Shown here: piece by piece, positions 53,303 to 62,743 of the stretch
How the letters are laid out: the number at the start of each line of letters is the position of its first letter
Numbering within the stretch: position 1 is the stretch's first letter
NCBI RefSeq assembly: GCF_030534335.1
Contig: NZ_CP130565.1
Location: 317,501 to 381,500 of the forward strand
Length of the DNA: 64,000 nt
Source: Marivirga harenae
Lineage (GTDB): Bacteria; Bacteroidota; Bacteroidia; Cytophagales; Cyclobacteriaceae
Direction: 5' to 3'
The notes under the pieces: model-generated
Told to the model about the DNA's origin: nothing
Seen by the model: the letters and a program-made list of their open reading frames with translations, nothing else
The model's database searches: none
Made by a program: the position numbers and the translations under genes

Positions 53303-55021
53303 TTAAAGCTTATTCATCTCCTCTTTCACAAAATTCATCAATTCACTGATATTCTTTTTACTGAAATCAAATTTGATATCCGCAGCTTCGTAAACTTCAG
53401 GGATTGAACGGGTATAACCCATTTTCAGTGCTTTCATATAGGAATCTAATCCCTTTTCAGGATTCTCTTTGTAGTTTTTCCATACAGCCACGGCACCTAA
53501 TTGCGCCATACCATATTCTATGTAATAAAATGGGACTTCATAGAGATGCAGTTGCTTCTGCCACATATTATCTCTGAATTTTTCCAAGCCTGACCAATCA
53601 GTGATGGAATCTGAAAAATCATCTAGAATATCATTCCAGGCTTTAGTTCTCTGTTCCACAGTATGATCAGAATGTTCGTAAATCCAGTGTTGAAATTTAT
53701 CGATAGTAGCCACCCAAGGAAGGGTCTCTATAATTCCTTCCAGATGTTCTGTTTTAGCTCTTTTTAAGTCCTCTTCATTATCGAAAAACGTATCCCAATA
53801 ATCTAAGGTGATTAATTCCATACTCATGGACGCCAACTCAGCCACTTCAGAAGGTGGATTTTTGAAATCATTCAATTCCAAGTCATTCATTAAAAAAGAA
53901 TGAACTGCATGACCGCCTTCGTGTAGAAGGGTCACCATATCTCGTAATGTAGAAGTAGCGTTCATGAATATAAATGGCACACCAGTTTCTGAGAGCGGAT
54001 AATTATAACCTCCGGGTGATTTCCCTTTTCTAGAATCTAGGTCAAGATGCTTCATCTCAACCATTTTAGTAAGGCAATCTCCCAAAAAAGGATCCAATTG
54101 GTTGAATACCTTGATTGTTTTCTCTGTAAGATCATCAGCTCCTTTAAAAGGTGCCAATGCTTCTTTTCCAGATATATTAACCGCTTTATCCCACGGTCGC
54201 AATTTATCAATATCAAGCTTTTCTTTTCGTTCTCTGGCAATTTCATCTAAAAGTGGAACCACTTCAGACTTCACCGAATCATGGAAATCAAAGCAATCTT
54301 GTGGAGTGTAATCAAATCGCCCCATGGAAGCGAACATATAATCACGAAAGTTGTCAAAGCCAGCATTTATCGCCACTTCGGTTCTCAATTTCACTAGTTC
54401 ATTGAACAGATCATCCAGCTTCTCTTTATCGTCTAATCTTCTTGATGAAATCTTTTGGTAGATCTCTTCTCTTAATTTCCTATCAGTTGATTGTAACTTT
54501 ACTGCTGCTTGTTGAAGGGTTAATTCCTTTCCTTCATGCTCAATATCCATCGCCCCAGAAATAGCACCATATTGTTGTGAAAGGCTGGAAATTTCAGTTT
54601 CTAAGGGAATATTTTCCTCCCTGAATATTCTCACATCTTTCTCCATCTCTCTGATCATGATGTCAAAGCCTTCTTTTTCCTTAACAGCTGATAAATGGGG
54701 AGATGCCAATGCTTTCCTATTCAATTTATCGCTATAAGGAGCAATATGAGGTTGAATATTTCTTACGAAATCTTCAAAAGAAGCCGCTAACTTTTCATCG
54801 GTAGTATCGCAAGTCATTTTGATATAGCGCCAAGCCATATCTTCTGATACCACAGCTTCTAACTCGCTGAGGTCAGCAAACCATTTTTTCAGATCTGCAT
54901 CCGAATCAATGTCTTGATCCAATAATTTTTCAAAATATGGTTTTAGCGTTTCCCAATCTTTTACTTTAAAATCCTTGGGTAAAAATTGTCTTTCTTTTAT
55001 CTCAAAATCCATAATTTCCAA
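53303..55021 (-). CDS. M3 family oligoendopeptidase (PepF-like)
   Basis: A 572-residue cytosolic zinc peptidase. The HExxH motif is in LLHEGGHAVHSF, with the third ligand Glu in the ELASMSMELITLDYW helix. The N-terminal half is helical, and the late PFYYIEYGMAQLGAVAVW segment is typical of oligoendopeptidase F. It degrades peptides of about 6-20 residues. Length is typical. It follows the flavin/2Fe-2S reductase gene by 66 bases, but the terminator at 55032 separates them. Confidence 0.92.
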   Translation of the reverse strand: MEIMDFEIKERQFLPKDFKVKDWETLKPYFEKLLDQDIDSDADLKKWFADLSELEAVVSEDMAWRYIKMTCDTTDEKLAASFEDFVRNIQPHIAPYSDKLNRKALASPHLSAVKEKEGFDIMIREMEKDVRIFREENIPLETEISSLSQQYGAISGAMDIEHEGKELTLQQAAVKLQSTDRKLREEIYQKISSRRLDDKEKLDDLFNELVKLRTEVAINAGFDNFRDYMFASMGRFDYTPQDCFDFHDSVKSEVVPLLDEIARERKEKLDIDKLRPWDKAVNISGKEALAPFKGADDLTEKTIKVFNQLDPFLGDCLTKMVEMKHLDLDSRKGKSPGGYNYPLSETGVPFIFMNATSTLRDMVTLLHEGGHAVHSFLMNDLELNDFKNPPSEVAELASMSMELITLDYWDTFFDNEEDLKRAKTEHLEGIIETLPWVATIDKFQHWIYEHSDHTVEQRTKAWNDILDDFSDSITDWSGLEKFRDNMWQKQLHLYEVPFYYIEYGMAQLGAVAVWKNYKENPEKGLDSYMKALKMGYTRSIPEVYEAADIKFDFSKKNISELMNFVKEEMNKL

Positions 55022-55031
55022 TCGATTAAAT

Positions 55032-55058
55032 AAAAAAAGAGGACATATCGCCCTCTTT
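55032..55058 (-). terminator. Terminator of the flavin/2Fe-2S reductase gene
   Basis: On the minus strand AAAGAGG and CCTCTTT pair around a nine-base loop and are followed by further T. It lies 30 bases past the stop codon at 55088. Confidence 0.78.
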
Positions 55059-55087
55059 CTGTTTTACTGGTTTATTCTCTTAATGTT

Positions 55088-56194
55088 TTATCCTATTTCA
55101 ATTTTTACATCAGCTGAAGTCGGATGGCCAACACAATTCAACACAAATCCTTCCTCTTTTTCTGCATCTGACAAACCTTCATCTTCTTCCATTCGGACAG
55201 TTCCCGATAATAGCTTACCTCTACATGCTGTGCATAATCCGCTTTGGCATGAGAAAGGTAAATCGATATCCATATCTAATGCAGTTTCCAAGATAGTTTT
55301 ATCAGCTGGAACTGGAAATTTATATTCCTCTCCATCGAACAGAATAGTTACTTCATACTCATCACCTTGAGTTTCTTCGCTAACTGTCTTTTCCGCTTTA
55401 TCGATAGTTCCTTGTACGAAGCTCTCTTTGTAAACATTGGATTTATCAATACCAAAAATGTCTAAATGTTGCTCTACATTCTTCATCATCCCTTCCGGAC
55501 CACACATTAGGTATTGTGTCTGATCCTTACCCCAGTTTGGAATTCTATCTAAGATTTTTTTCAGCATCTCTTCATTCAGCAAACCGGATTCACCTTGCCA
55601 ATTAATTGGGGCATCATCCAGTACATGAATCACATGCATTCTGCCTTCATATTCATCTTCTAACTTATCGAACTCTTGTTTGAAGATTACTGACTCTAAA
55701 TTTCTATTAGCATAGATCAAAGAAATAATACTATCTGGCTCAGCATGCAGAACTGATTTTGAAATTCCCATCATAGGAGTTATTCCACTACCTCCGGCAA
55801 ACATGATCAGATGTCGCTTTTTATTAGCATCCACCTCAGTCGTGAAATTACCCATTGGTTCCAATACCTGAAGTTTATCGCCAGCCTTTAAATTGCTATT
55901 TAAATGATTGGACATCTTTCCATTTTCGACTCTTTTCACAGTAACGGCTGGGTATTCATCTACCAATGGAGAGGTGCAAAGAGAATAAGCTCTTCTTACG
56001 CTCTCACCATCAATATCAGTGATTAGCGTTAGGAATTGCCCCGCTGTATATGAAATTTCCCATTCAGGCTTTTCAAACTCTATTACAATCGCATCTGCCG
56101 TTGCATTGATGACTTGACGAACTGTTAACTCCTTGTATCGATTAGATTTCTTTTTCTCTTTATCTTCTTTCTTTTTGAAAAAATTAAATGCCAT
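55088..56194 (-). CDS. Ferredoxin-NADP reductase-type protein with C-terminal 2Fe-2S domain (PaaE-like)
   Basis: A 368-residue soluble protein. After a Lys-rich start come the FAD domain (RRAYSLCTSP; the LQVLEPMGNF loop), the NAD(P) domain (MFAGGSGITPMM; LMCGPEGMM) and a plant-type 2Fe-2S ferredoxin domain (LPFSCQSGLCTACRG, then LNCVGHP), giving C-x4-C-x2-C...C. The order FAD-NAD-ferredoxin matches PaaE and related oxygenase reductases. No oxygenase subunits are nearby, so it may serve a separate hydroxylase or act as a general reductase. It diverges from an unknown conserved gene. Confidence 0.87.
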   Translation of the reverse strand: MAFNFFKKKEDKEKKKSNRYKELTVRQVINATADAIVIEFEKPEWEISYTAGQFLTLITDIDGESVRRAYSLCTSPLVDEYPAVTVKRVENGKMSNHLNSNLKAGDKLQVLEPMGNFTTEVDANKKRHLIMFAGGSGITPMMGISKSVLHAEPDSIISLIYANRNLESVIFKQEFDKLEDEYEGRMHVIHVLDDAPINWQGESGLLNEEMLKKILDRIPNWGKDQTQYLMCGPEGMMKNVEQHLDIFGIDKSNVYKESFVQGTIDKAEKTVSEETQGDEYEVTILFDGEEYKFPVPADKTILETALDMDIDLPFSCQSGLCTACRGKLLSGTVRMEEDEGLSDAEKEEGFVLNCVGHPTSADVKIEIG

Positions 56195-56243
56195 GCTTCT
56201 TTAGTTTTATATGAGTAAACTCAATGTTTCTATAATAGTTAAG

Positions 56244-56251
56244 CAAAATTA
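56244..56251 (-). promoter_or_regulatory. Candidate -7 element for the reductase gene
   Basis: On the minus strand this reads TAATTTTG, an exact TAnnTTTG match, 49 bases before the ATG at 56194. The -33 element is not clear. Confidence 0.35.
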
Positions 56252-56358
56252 ACAAGCTTTGACAATTTTCGCTCATTAATTCGAAAAATGCTTACAATTT
56301 CAATTCATTTAATAAACTTTCCTTGTAAATAGATAGTTACAAAAAGAAAAATAAAATT

Positions 56359-56829
56359 ATGGCAAGACCCAATATAAAACTTATAAAAGCGATTAGAACT
56401 GCTGCTAAGAAAATTCAAGAGGGAACTCATTACCAATGGGGCCATATGGGCGGTTGTAATTGTGGACATTTAGCTCAAGAACTCACTCCCTACAGCAAAA
56501 GAGAAATCCATGAATATGCCATGAGAAAATCAGGTGATTGGACAGATCAAGTAGAGGATTATTGTAGCATTAGCTCCATGCCAATGGACGAAATCATATC
56601 CAGTATGATGGATTCCGGACTGGAAAGAAACGATATGATTGATCTGGAACGACTGAAGAATCAGGAAGTGAGAAGGTTTATGGGGGAAAGAGGAATAAAA
56701 TTACACCATAATAGCAAAGAAGATGTGGTGGATTATATGAAAGCTTGGGCAGATTTATTGGAAGAAAAATTGTTAGCTGATATCCAGTTGCCTGAGAATA
56801 TAGAGAATTATGAAGCAATTGACAGTTGA
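56359..56829 (+). CDS. Conserved protein of unknown function (Bacteroidota)
   Basis: A 156-residue cytosolic protein beginning ARPNIKLIKAIRTAAKKI. It has a short Cys/His cluster GHMGGCNCGHLAQELTPYSK (one CxC flanked by His) that could bind a metal, followed by IHEYAMRKSGDWTDQVEDYC and helices. I recognise it only as a widespread hypothetical protein of this phylum. It has a strong terminator and is divergent from the reductase gene. No function is assigned. Confidence 0.65.
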   Translation: MARPNIKLIKAIRTAAKKIQEGTHYQWGHMGGCNCGHLAQELTPYSKREIHEYAMRKSGDWTDQVEDYCSISSMPMDEIISSMMDSGLERNDMIDLERLKNQEVRRFMGERGIKLHHNSKEDVVDYMKAWADLLEEKLLADIQLPENIENYEAIDS

Positions 56830-56843
56830 TAAAATAAATAACA

Positions 56844-56876
56844 AAAAAAAGGTCTGAAATTTCGGACCTTTTTTTA
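56844..56876 (+). terminator. Terminator of the conserved unknown gene
   Basis: A7-GGTC and GACC-T7 arms pair around TGAAATTTCG, with a T-G pair closing it. It begins 15 bases after the stop codon and can work on both strands. Confidence 0.85.
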
Positions 56877-56885
56877 TTACTGTTC

Positions 56886-56905
56886 ATTCCCGCGAAGGTG
56901 GGGAT
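56886..56905. repeat. REP-like inverted repeat
   Basis: ATTCCCGCGAAGGTGGGGAT is a slightly decayed form of the short palindrome ATTCCCGCGAAGGCGGGAAT that occurs in many bacterial genomes (from memory). It is GC-rich in an AT-rich surrounding. Confidence 0.5.
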
Positions 56906-56978
56906 CTTGTCCCATTGAAAATCGGTTTCAATTTATAATGTCTGCCTTCAGAGCTGATATTATAATCAGATATTAAAA

Positions 56979-58688
56979 TCATTTCTCATAAACCACACGA
57001 CCATCAAAAATAGTCATAGCAACATTGGTATCTAGGATTTCATTCTCAGGAACAGTCATAATATCCTTATCAAAAATAGTGAAATCGGCTAGTTTGCCCA
57101 CTTCTATTGATCCTTTAATTTCCTCCTCAAAAGCACCATAAGCCGCATCTAACGTATAAGACCTTAATGCTTGTTCCCTAGTCATTTTTTGTTCTGGTTC
57201 GTATCCACCTTCAGGAGTTCCTTCTAAAGTTTTACGACTCACACTTGCGTAAAATGAAGCTAAAGGATCAATAGGTTCAACAGGCACATCAGTTCCATTA
57301 ACAATCGGAACTCCTGATTGTAATAATGCTTGCCACATATAAGCGCCCTCTTTAATTCTCTTTTCTCCTAATCTGTCAATCGCCCAAGGACGGTCGGAAG
57401 ACATATGAACAGCTTGCATAGCAGGAATAACACCTAATTCAGCAAATCTTGGTATATCATCGGGATGTAAATGCTGGGCATGCTCAATTCTGAATCGGTG
57501 GTTCTCAGTTTGATCAGCATTTTCTTTCATAGCTTTTTCATATCTGTCTAAAATTTCCTGATTGGCCCTATCTCCAATAGCATGAGAACAAACTTGAAAG
57601 CCATTTTGCAAGCCTTTGTTAGAAGTAGTGTAAACAAATTCCATTGGTAAAGTCTCATGCCCAAAGTGACCAGGTTGGTCGGTATATTCTTTCAAAAGCC
57701 ATGCCCCTCTTGATCCTAAAGCGCCATCGCAATTTAATTTAATGGAGCGAATGGTTAATAGATGAGCACTATCCACTTCTATCCCCTTCTTATACCATTC
57801 TTCTAAGAGCTCCTTATCCCAACCTGTGAGCATGGCATACATTCTCACATCCAATTTACCTTCGGCTTTCATATCGCGGTAAAGCTGAATATTTTCTCTA
57901 CCAATACCTGCATCATGAAAACTGGTAATCCCATTTCTATGGCTAGCTTTTACTGCTAATTCAAAAGCTTTTCGATCTTTATCCGGTGTGCTTTCAGGAA
58001 TATGCTGGGTAATTAAGGTCATCGCCCTTTCATTGAAAACGCCAGTTGGGTTACCTTTACCATCTCTAAAAATCTCCCCACCTTCGACATCCAGATTAGC
58101 CATACTCTCTTTAGATAAAGGTAATACGCCTGCAATTTGCATGGCCTTTTCATTAGCCATACCTGCATGACCGCTCGCATGACGTAAATAAACTGGATTA
58201 TTGGGTGAAACTTCACTTATCGCATGATGCAATGGAAAACCATTAATAGTATTATCCGGCATTTTATTCCATTTGCTTTGATGCCAACCTCTGCCTGTAA
58301 TCCATTGGCCCGGTTCTGCCGCATCAACAGCTTCTTTCACTTTTTGGATCACTTCATCATAACTTTTTGTCTGAAGTAAATCCACATTTAATTCATTGTA
58401 ACCTAAGCCCATAAAATGACCGTGCCCTTCAATAAAGCCTGGAGTCATAGTTTTCCCCTTGAGGTCAATCTGCTGAGTTTTTTCTGTTATATATTTTTCA
58501 GCTTCAGCCTCACTTCCTGCAAATAGTATTTTATTGTCTTTGACTGCGACCGCTTCCACAGTAGGTTGATTATCATTAACTGTATAAATGGTTCCTCCTT
58601 TTATGATGAGCTCGGCTGATTCTTGCTGATTTTGGCAACTCAAAAAGCTGAAAATTGCCAATATTGATAGTATAGTTTTTATTTTCAT
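56979..58688 (-). CDS. YtcJ-like amidohydrolase, lipoprotein
   Basis: From ATG 58688 (MKIKTILSILAIFSFLSCQ) it has 569 residues and a lipoprotein signal; the longer frame start adds 18 residues and hides the signal, so it is less likely. Metal-binding features are HxH in EGHGHFMG, the later His in SHAIGDRANQ and RIEHAQHLHP, and the Asp in NGTDVPVEP. This is the amidohydrolase_3 group (YtcJ). Its substrates are mostly unknown and may be N-formyl or cyclic amide compounds. It lies 146 bases downstream of hemB with a hairpin between. Confidence 0.88.
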   Translation of the reverse strand: MKIKTILSILAIFSFLSCQNQQESAELIIKGGTIYTVNDNQPTVEAVAVKDNKILFAGSEAEAEKYITEKTQQIDLKGKTMTPGFIEGHGHFMGLGYNELNVDLLQTKSYDEVIQKVKEAVDAAEPGQWITGRGWHQSKWNKMPDNTINGFPLHHAISEVSPNNPVYLRHASGHAGMANEKAMQIAGVLPLSKESMANLDVEGGEIFRDGKGNPTGVFNERAMTLITQHIPESTPDKDRKAFELAVKASHRNGITSFHDAGIGRENIQLYRDMKAEGKLDVRMYAMLTGWDKELLEEWYKKGIEVDSAHLLTIRSIKLNCDGALGSRGAWLLKEYTDQPGHFGHETLPMEFVYTTSNKGLQNGFQVCSHAIGDRANQEILDRYEKAMKENADQTENHRFRIEHAQHLHPDDIPRFAELGVIPAMQAVHMSSDRPWAIDRLGEKRIKEGAYMWQALLQSGVPIVNGTDVPVEPIDPLASFYASVSRKTLEGTPEGGYEPEQKMTREQALRSYTLDAAYGAFEEEIKGSIEVGKLADFTIFDKDIMTVPENEILDTNVAMTIFDGRVVYEK

Positions 58689-58760
58689 TATGGTATAATT
58701 AAAATTTTGATTGAAAGTAATTTTAAAATCACAGATAAACAATAAAGTTTATTTGAATGG

Positions 58761-58790
58761 AAAAGCTTGACACCACAATATCAAGCTTTT
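58761..58790 (-). terminator. Hairpin between hemB and the amidohydrolase gene
   Basis: AAAAGCTTGA and TCAAGCTTTT form a perfect ten-pair stem with a ten-base loop, 45 bases after the hemB stop. The T run is short (four), so it may be a terminator of moderate strength. Confidence 0.65.
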
Positions 58791-58834
58791 ACTCAGTCTA
58801 AGATAAGCACCATGCTGCGGATATGGTTAAAGCA

Positions 58835-59809
58835 CTATTTTCTCAATACTTGAGCAGCTTCTTTTGCAAAATAGCTTAATATCACATCTGCACCTGCTCT
58901 TTTGATACTCAATAAACTTTCCATCATTGCGGCTTCTCCATCTAGCCAGCCTTTCTCAGCAGCTGCTTTAATAAGACTGTATTCGCCACTTACATTATAG
59001 GCAGCTATTGGTAATTCATTGTTCTCTTTCAGCAAGTGAATCACATCCAAATAGGCTAAGGCGGGTTTAACCATTAAAAAATCTGCTCCTTCTTGCGCAT
59101 CTAACTCAGCTTCAATTAAAGCTTCATATTTATTAGCCGGATTCATTTGGTAGGTTTTTTTATCACCAGATTTCGGTGCAGAGTCCAAGGCATCACGGAA
59201 GGGACCGTAAAAAGCAGATGCATATTTAGCACAATAACTCATAATGGACGTATTTTCAAAACCATTTTCATCTAAGACATCTCTAATATATTCTACCCTG
59301 CCATCCATCATATCAGATGGACCAATTATATCAATTCCTGTTGCGGCTTGTGCCAAAGCCATGTCTGCCAAAACATCCAGCGTTTCATCATTGAGAATAT
59401 TGCCATTTTCGTCCACTATGCCATCATGCCCATCACTGCTGTATGGGTCCATGGCTACATCTGTCATAATGCAAGCCTCTGGAAAACTAGACTTAATTTC
59501 TTTTAAAGCTTTCAAGTAGAAAAAGTTCTCATCAGCACTTTTAGTTGCCATTTTATCCTTATGTTTTTCTTCAACCACAGGAAAGACGTCAAATGATTTA
59601 ATTCCCAGCTTTAGACAGGCTTCTATTTCTTTCAGCATCAAGTCAATTGAAAAACGATAAATCCCGGGCATACTATCGACCTCCACTTTTCTCTTTTGGC
59701 CTTCTAATAAAAACAAAGGGAAGATAAAATCTTTGGTAGTGAGGGTCGTTTCTTCGACCATTTCACGAATGGCTTTTGATTTACGGTTTCTTCTTGGTCT
59801 TATTAACAT
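58835..59809 (-). CDS. hemB: Delta-aminolevulinic acid dehydratase (porphobilinogen synthase)
   Basis: From ATG 59809 (MLIRPRRNRKSK) it has 324 residues, the usual length; an ATG eight codons upstream is less likely. It condenses two 5-aminolevulinate molecules into porphobilinogen in haem synthesis. Both active-site lysines are seen in SYCAKYAS and FLMVKPALAY. The region that in zinc enzymes holds three Cys reads DVAMDPYSSDGHDG, without them, so it is the magnesium-type enzyme. It is divergent from the acid phosphatase gene. Confidence 0.95.
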   Translation of the reverse strand: MLIRPRRNRKSKAIREMVEETTLTTKDFIFPLFLLEGQKRKVEVDSMPGIYRFSIDLMLKEIEACLKLGIKSFDVFPVVEEKHKDKMATKSADENFFYLKALKEIKSSFPEACIMTDVAMDPYSSDGHDGIVDENGNILNDETLDVLADMALAQAATGIDIIGPSDMMDGRVEYIRDVLDENGFENTSIMSYCAKYASAFYGPFRDALDSAPKSGDKKTYQMNPANKYEALIEAELDAQEGADFLMVKPALAYLDVIHLLKENNELPIAAYNVSGEYSLIKAAAEKGWLDGEAAMMESLLSIKRAGADVILSYFAKEAAQVLRK

Positions 59810-59943
59810 AAAATGTTCTTTTTGATCATTCAAATTTAAACTTTTATCAGATGGAAAATCGAATGTGAACTAAAAAATCGTGCATAAAAACTCAATTATA
59901 ATTAATTAATATAATAAAAATCATTCTTCCTGGCTACATAGTA

Positions 59944-59974
59944 TTTCTGTTTACCGAATTACCTTCTAAATTTG
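59944..59974 (+). promoter_or_regulatory. Candidate promoter for the acid phosphatase gene
   Basis: TAAATTTG at 59967-59974 is an exact -7 match 22 bases before the ATG. TTTCTG at 59944-59949 is 17 bases upstream as a possible -33 element. Confidence 0.45.
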
Positions 59975-59996
59975 CGGTAGGTTTAAAATTAAAGAA

Positions 59997-60803
59997 ATGC
60001 GTCCTGTAATTTTCATCATCGCCACCTTGTTTTTTAGCTCTTGCGATCATTTTTCAAGCAAAAAATCTCTCAGTTCGGCTGAAAAGCTATCCTTGCAATT
60101 AGGCAATGCTACTTTATGGTTTCAACAATCTGCCGAAATGGAGTTATCCTTTCTACAGGCATACGATAAAGGGAAAATGTTACTGAAAATGAAAATGGAC
60201 ACCTTAACCACTTCGGCTTTCCCTCCCGCAGTTGTACTTGATTTAGATGAAACTGTTCTGGATAACAGTCCTTTTGAGGCAAGATTATTTTTAGAAGGAG
60301 AAAATTACAGTTCAGAAAGTTGGGGAAAATGGTGCACAGAGGCCAAGGCTGAGGCGCTGCCTGGGGCCATTGACTTTTTAAATTTTGCTGATAGTTTAGG
60401 AGTAAAGATTTTCTATATCTCCAACAGAAAAATAAACGTCTTCGAACCAACGCTGAAAAACTTAAAAACACTTAAGTTGCCACAAGCTGAAAAAGACCAT
60501 TTATTCTTACGGACAACAAAAAGTGATAAGTCAGAGAGACGAGAAATGGTTGCGGCCAGGCACAACATACTCTTATATGTTGGAGATAATCTGACAGATT
60601 ACAGTCAGAAATTTGCAGAAAGAGATTCTACATTAGGAAAAAATTTAGTTAAGAAAAATTATAAAGAAGTACTACACAATTTCATAATACTTCCTAATCC
60701 AATGTACGGAGAATGGGAATCAGCAATTTATGAAAATGACTTCGCTAGAACTTACGAAGAAAAAATTGAAATGAGGAGAAAAGTCATTGACGCTGCAAAC
60801 TGA
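59997..60803 (+). CDS. Lipoprotein e(P4)-family HAD acid phosphatase / 5'-nucleotidase
   Basis: A 268-residue lipoprotein (signal IATLFFSSCDHFSS). The HAD catalytic Asp pair is in VVLDLDETVLDNS, the second motif Ser/Thr in YISNR, and the late acidic residues in LLYVGDNLTDY. This is the class C acid phosphatase family, which removes phosphate from nucleoside monophosphates and, in Haemophilus, helps uptake of NAD precursors. It works in the periplasm or on the outer membrane. Length fits. It is transcribed from its own promoter, divergent from hemB. Confidence 0.92.
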   Translation: MRPVIFIIATLFFSSCDHFSSKKSLSSAEKLSLQLGNATLWFQQSAEMELSFLQAYDKGKMLLKMKMDTLTTSAFPPAVVLDLDETVLDNSPFEARLFLEGENYSSESWGKWCTEAKAEALPGAIDFLNFADSLGVKIFYISNRKINVFEPTLKNLKTLKLPQAEKDHLFLRTTKSDKSERREMVAARHNILLYVGDNLTDYSQKFAERDSTLGKNLVKKNYKEVLHNFIILPNPMYGEWESAIYENDFARTYEEKIEMRRKVIDAAN

Positions 60804-60819
60804 CGCTCTGTAAGAAATA

Positions 60820-60832
60820 GGTCTTCCAGACC
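60820..60832. repeat. Short palindrome GGTCTTCCAGACC downstream of the phosphatase gene
   Basis: Five-base arms around TCC, 16 bases after the stop codon, followed by GCGTGTTTT. It could be a weak terminator. Its sequence is reminiscent of the CGGTCTGACTACCG palindrome at 53113-53126, so the two may be members of one repeat family. Confidence 0.4.
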
Positions 60833-60922
60833 GCGTGTTTTAACCTTTAATTATCCCAACTTATAGATTAAATTTCAGATACTTATATAATTTTCATATT
60901 TTGTTTAAATTTTAGACCGAAT

Positions 60923-62740
60923 ATGAGAATTCGAAGTGTCCTGATCATTTTTGTAAATCTCTTGCTTCTTTCGCAAGTTCCGGTGATGGGTCAGACTGAA
61001 AGCTGGCACCAAGCTCAAAAACAAGGTCATGCCAAACTAAATTTACATTGGTACATCTCTAATCCGTTTATTTACAAAAACCAGAGTGGAAATCCTGAAG
61101 GACTAGAGGTAGAGATTTTAGAATCATTTCAAATCTATATTCAAAACAAATATAATGTTACCCTTGAGTTAAAATGGATTGAAAATAATAGTTTTAATAA
61201 CATCTTAGAGCATATTAGCTCTGAACCAAAGCCTAATTCATTTGGGGTTTCAGCCTTTTCAATAACTGAGAAACGGAACACTATAGTAGATTTTACAAAA
61301 CCATACTTATCGGATGTTGCCGTACTGGTATCAAGTAAAGGCACCCCAATAGTTCGGACATTAGGGGAAATCAACAAAATGATGTCTCAAATGACGGCAG
61401 TCACCATTAAGGGAACTACTTATGAGCAATTTCTTTTGCAATTGAGAAAACAGCTGAACTTAGATTTTGAGATTTTATACATTGAATCTGATAAAAACAT
61501 CCTTGATGAGATTAGTCAGGATGACGATCGATTCGGATTTATAGACTTACCTATATACCTGATGTTGATTAAAGGAGGAGGAACATTGACACGACAAAAC
61601 TTCTTCACTATAAAAGGTAATGGGTATGCTTTTATTGCCCCTAAAAACAGCGACTGGATAGAAATTTTCAATGAATTTCTTGCGGATCCCAAAACCAGTA
61701 CCAAACTGGCAAATATTACTTCCAAATACATGGGGCCGGAACTCTATAATTTTATAGACGGCCTATATGGACAAGAGAATTTAGGTGCTTCTATTCTGAC
61801 TAAGGAAAAAGAAATTCAATTGGAGCAATTAAAGAATGCCAATTTATTAATAGAAAAAGAAAAAAATACCCGCGTCACTTACATTATAATAGCTATTGTT
61901 ACTACTGGTTTATTGGCTATCATTATTATACTCTTCTATAGAGAACAAAAAGTAGCGAAAATACTGAGTCGCAAAAACAAACAAATAGAGCGACAACAAC
62001 AAAGTATTCAAAATAAAAATGAACAGTTGTCTAATCGAAATTTACAATTGACTAATTTAAATGAAGAAAAAAATAACTTAGTAAAGATTCTGGCCCACGA
62101 TTTACGATCTCCAATTAATCAAATTACAGGACTGCTGGAGATATTAAAGGTAGGAAACAAAAATTTCAAAGATGATGATTTAAAAATAATACATCAAGCA
62201 AAGGATTCAGCCGAAAGATTGAACCAAATGATAACTAAGATCCTGGATTTTGATGCACTGGAGGGGAATAGAATGAAGGTTATTCCCGAAGATATTAATA
62301 TAAAAGAATTGCTAAAATCGGTAAAAAATGATTTAAAAGTTTCTGCCGATAAAAAGAAAATAAAAATACATTATAATTCGCAGGCAAACATCTCACTAAA
62401 ATCTGATCATCTTTTTCTTACCCAAATTTTAGAAAATATTGTAGTAAATGCCATCAAATTTTCTGAACGAGGCACCGATATTTTTGTAGATGCACAGCGA
62501 AAAAAGGGTAACATAATATTTTCAGTGCGGGACGAAGGTCCTGGCCTCACAGATGAAGATAAATCAATGATATTTAAAAAATTTCAAAAATTAAGTGCAC
62601 AACCCACGGGTGGTGAAAACTCTACAGGTTTAGGTTTATCAATAGTTAAGAAGTATGTGGATTTACTGAATGGCGAAGTCTGGGTAGAATCAGAAGAACA
62701 CAAGGGAAGTACATTTTACGTAGCACTTCCCATCTCGTAA
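60923..62740 (+). CDS. Sensor histidine kinase with periplasmic solute-binding domain
   Basis: A 605-residue inner-membrane kinase. The signal peptide (ending PVMGQ) is followed by a family 3 solute-binding domain (residues about 30-270, with NPEGLEVEILESFQ and FSITEKRNTIVDFTKPYLSD), a membrane helix at about 317-338, a coiled coil and the kinase core. The phosphorylated His392 is in LAHDLRSPINQ, the N box in ENIVVNAIKFSE, G boxes in DEGPGLT and GLGLSIVKKY. It probably senses an amino acid or peptide-like ligand. No response regulator is adjacent. It converges on a GAF protein gene, with three bases between the stop codons. Confidence 0.92.
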   Translation: MRIRSVLIIFVNLLLLSQVPVMGQTESWHQAQKQGHAKLNLHWYISNPFIYKNQSGNPEGLEVEILESFQIYIQNKYNVTLELKWIENNSFNNILEHISSEPKPNSFGVSAFSITEKRNTIVDFTKPYLSDVAVLVSSKGTPIVRTLGEINKMMSQMTAVTIKGTTYEQFLLQLRKQLNLDFEILYIESDKNILDEISQDDDRFGFIDLPIYLMLIKGGGTLTRQNFFTIKGNGYAFIAPKNSDWIEIFNEFLADPKTSTKLANITSKYMGPELYNFIDGLYGQENLGASILTKEKEIQLEQLKNANLLIEKEKNTRVTYIIIAIVTTGLLAIIIILFYREQKVAKILSRKNKQIERQQQSIQNKNEQLSNRNLQLTNLNEEKNNLVKILAHDLRSPINQITGLLEILKVGNKNFKDDDLKIIHQAKDSAERLNQMITKILDFDALEGNRMKVIPEDINIKELLKSVKNDLKVSADKKKIKIHYNSQANISLKSDHLFLTQILENIVVNAIKFSERGTDIFVDAQRKKGNIIFSVRDEGPGLTDEDKSMIFKKFQKLSAQPTGGENSTGLGLSIVKKYVDLLNGEVWVESEEHKGSTFYVALPIS

Positions 62741-62743
62741 TTG

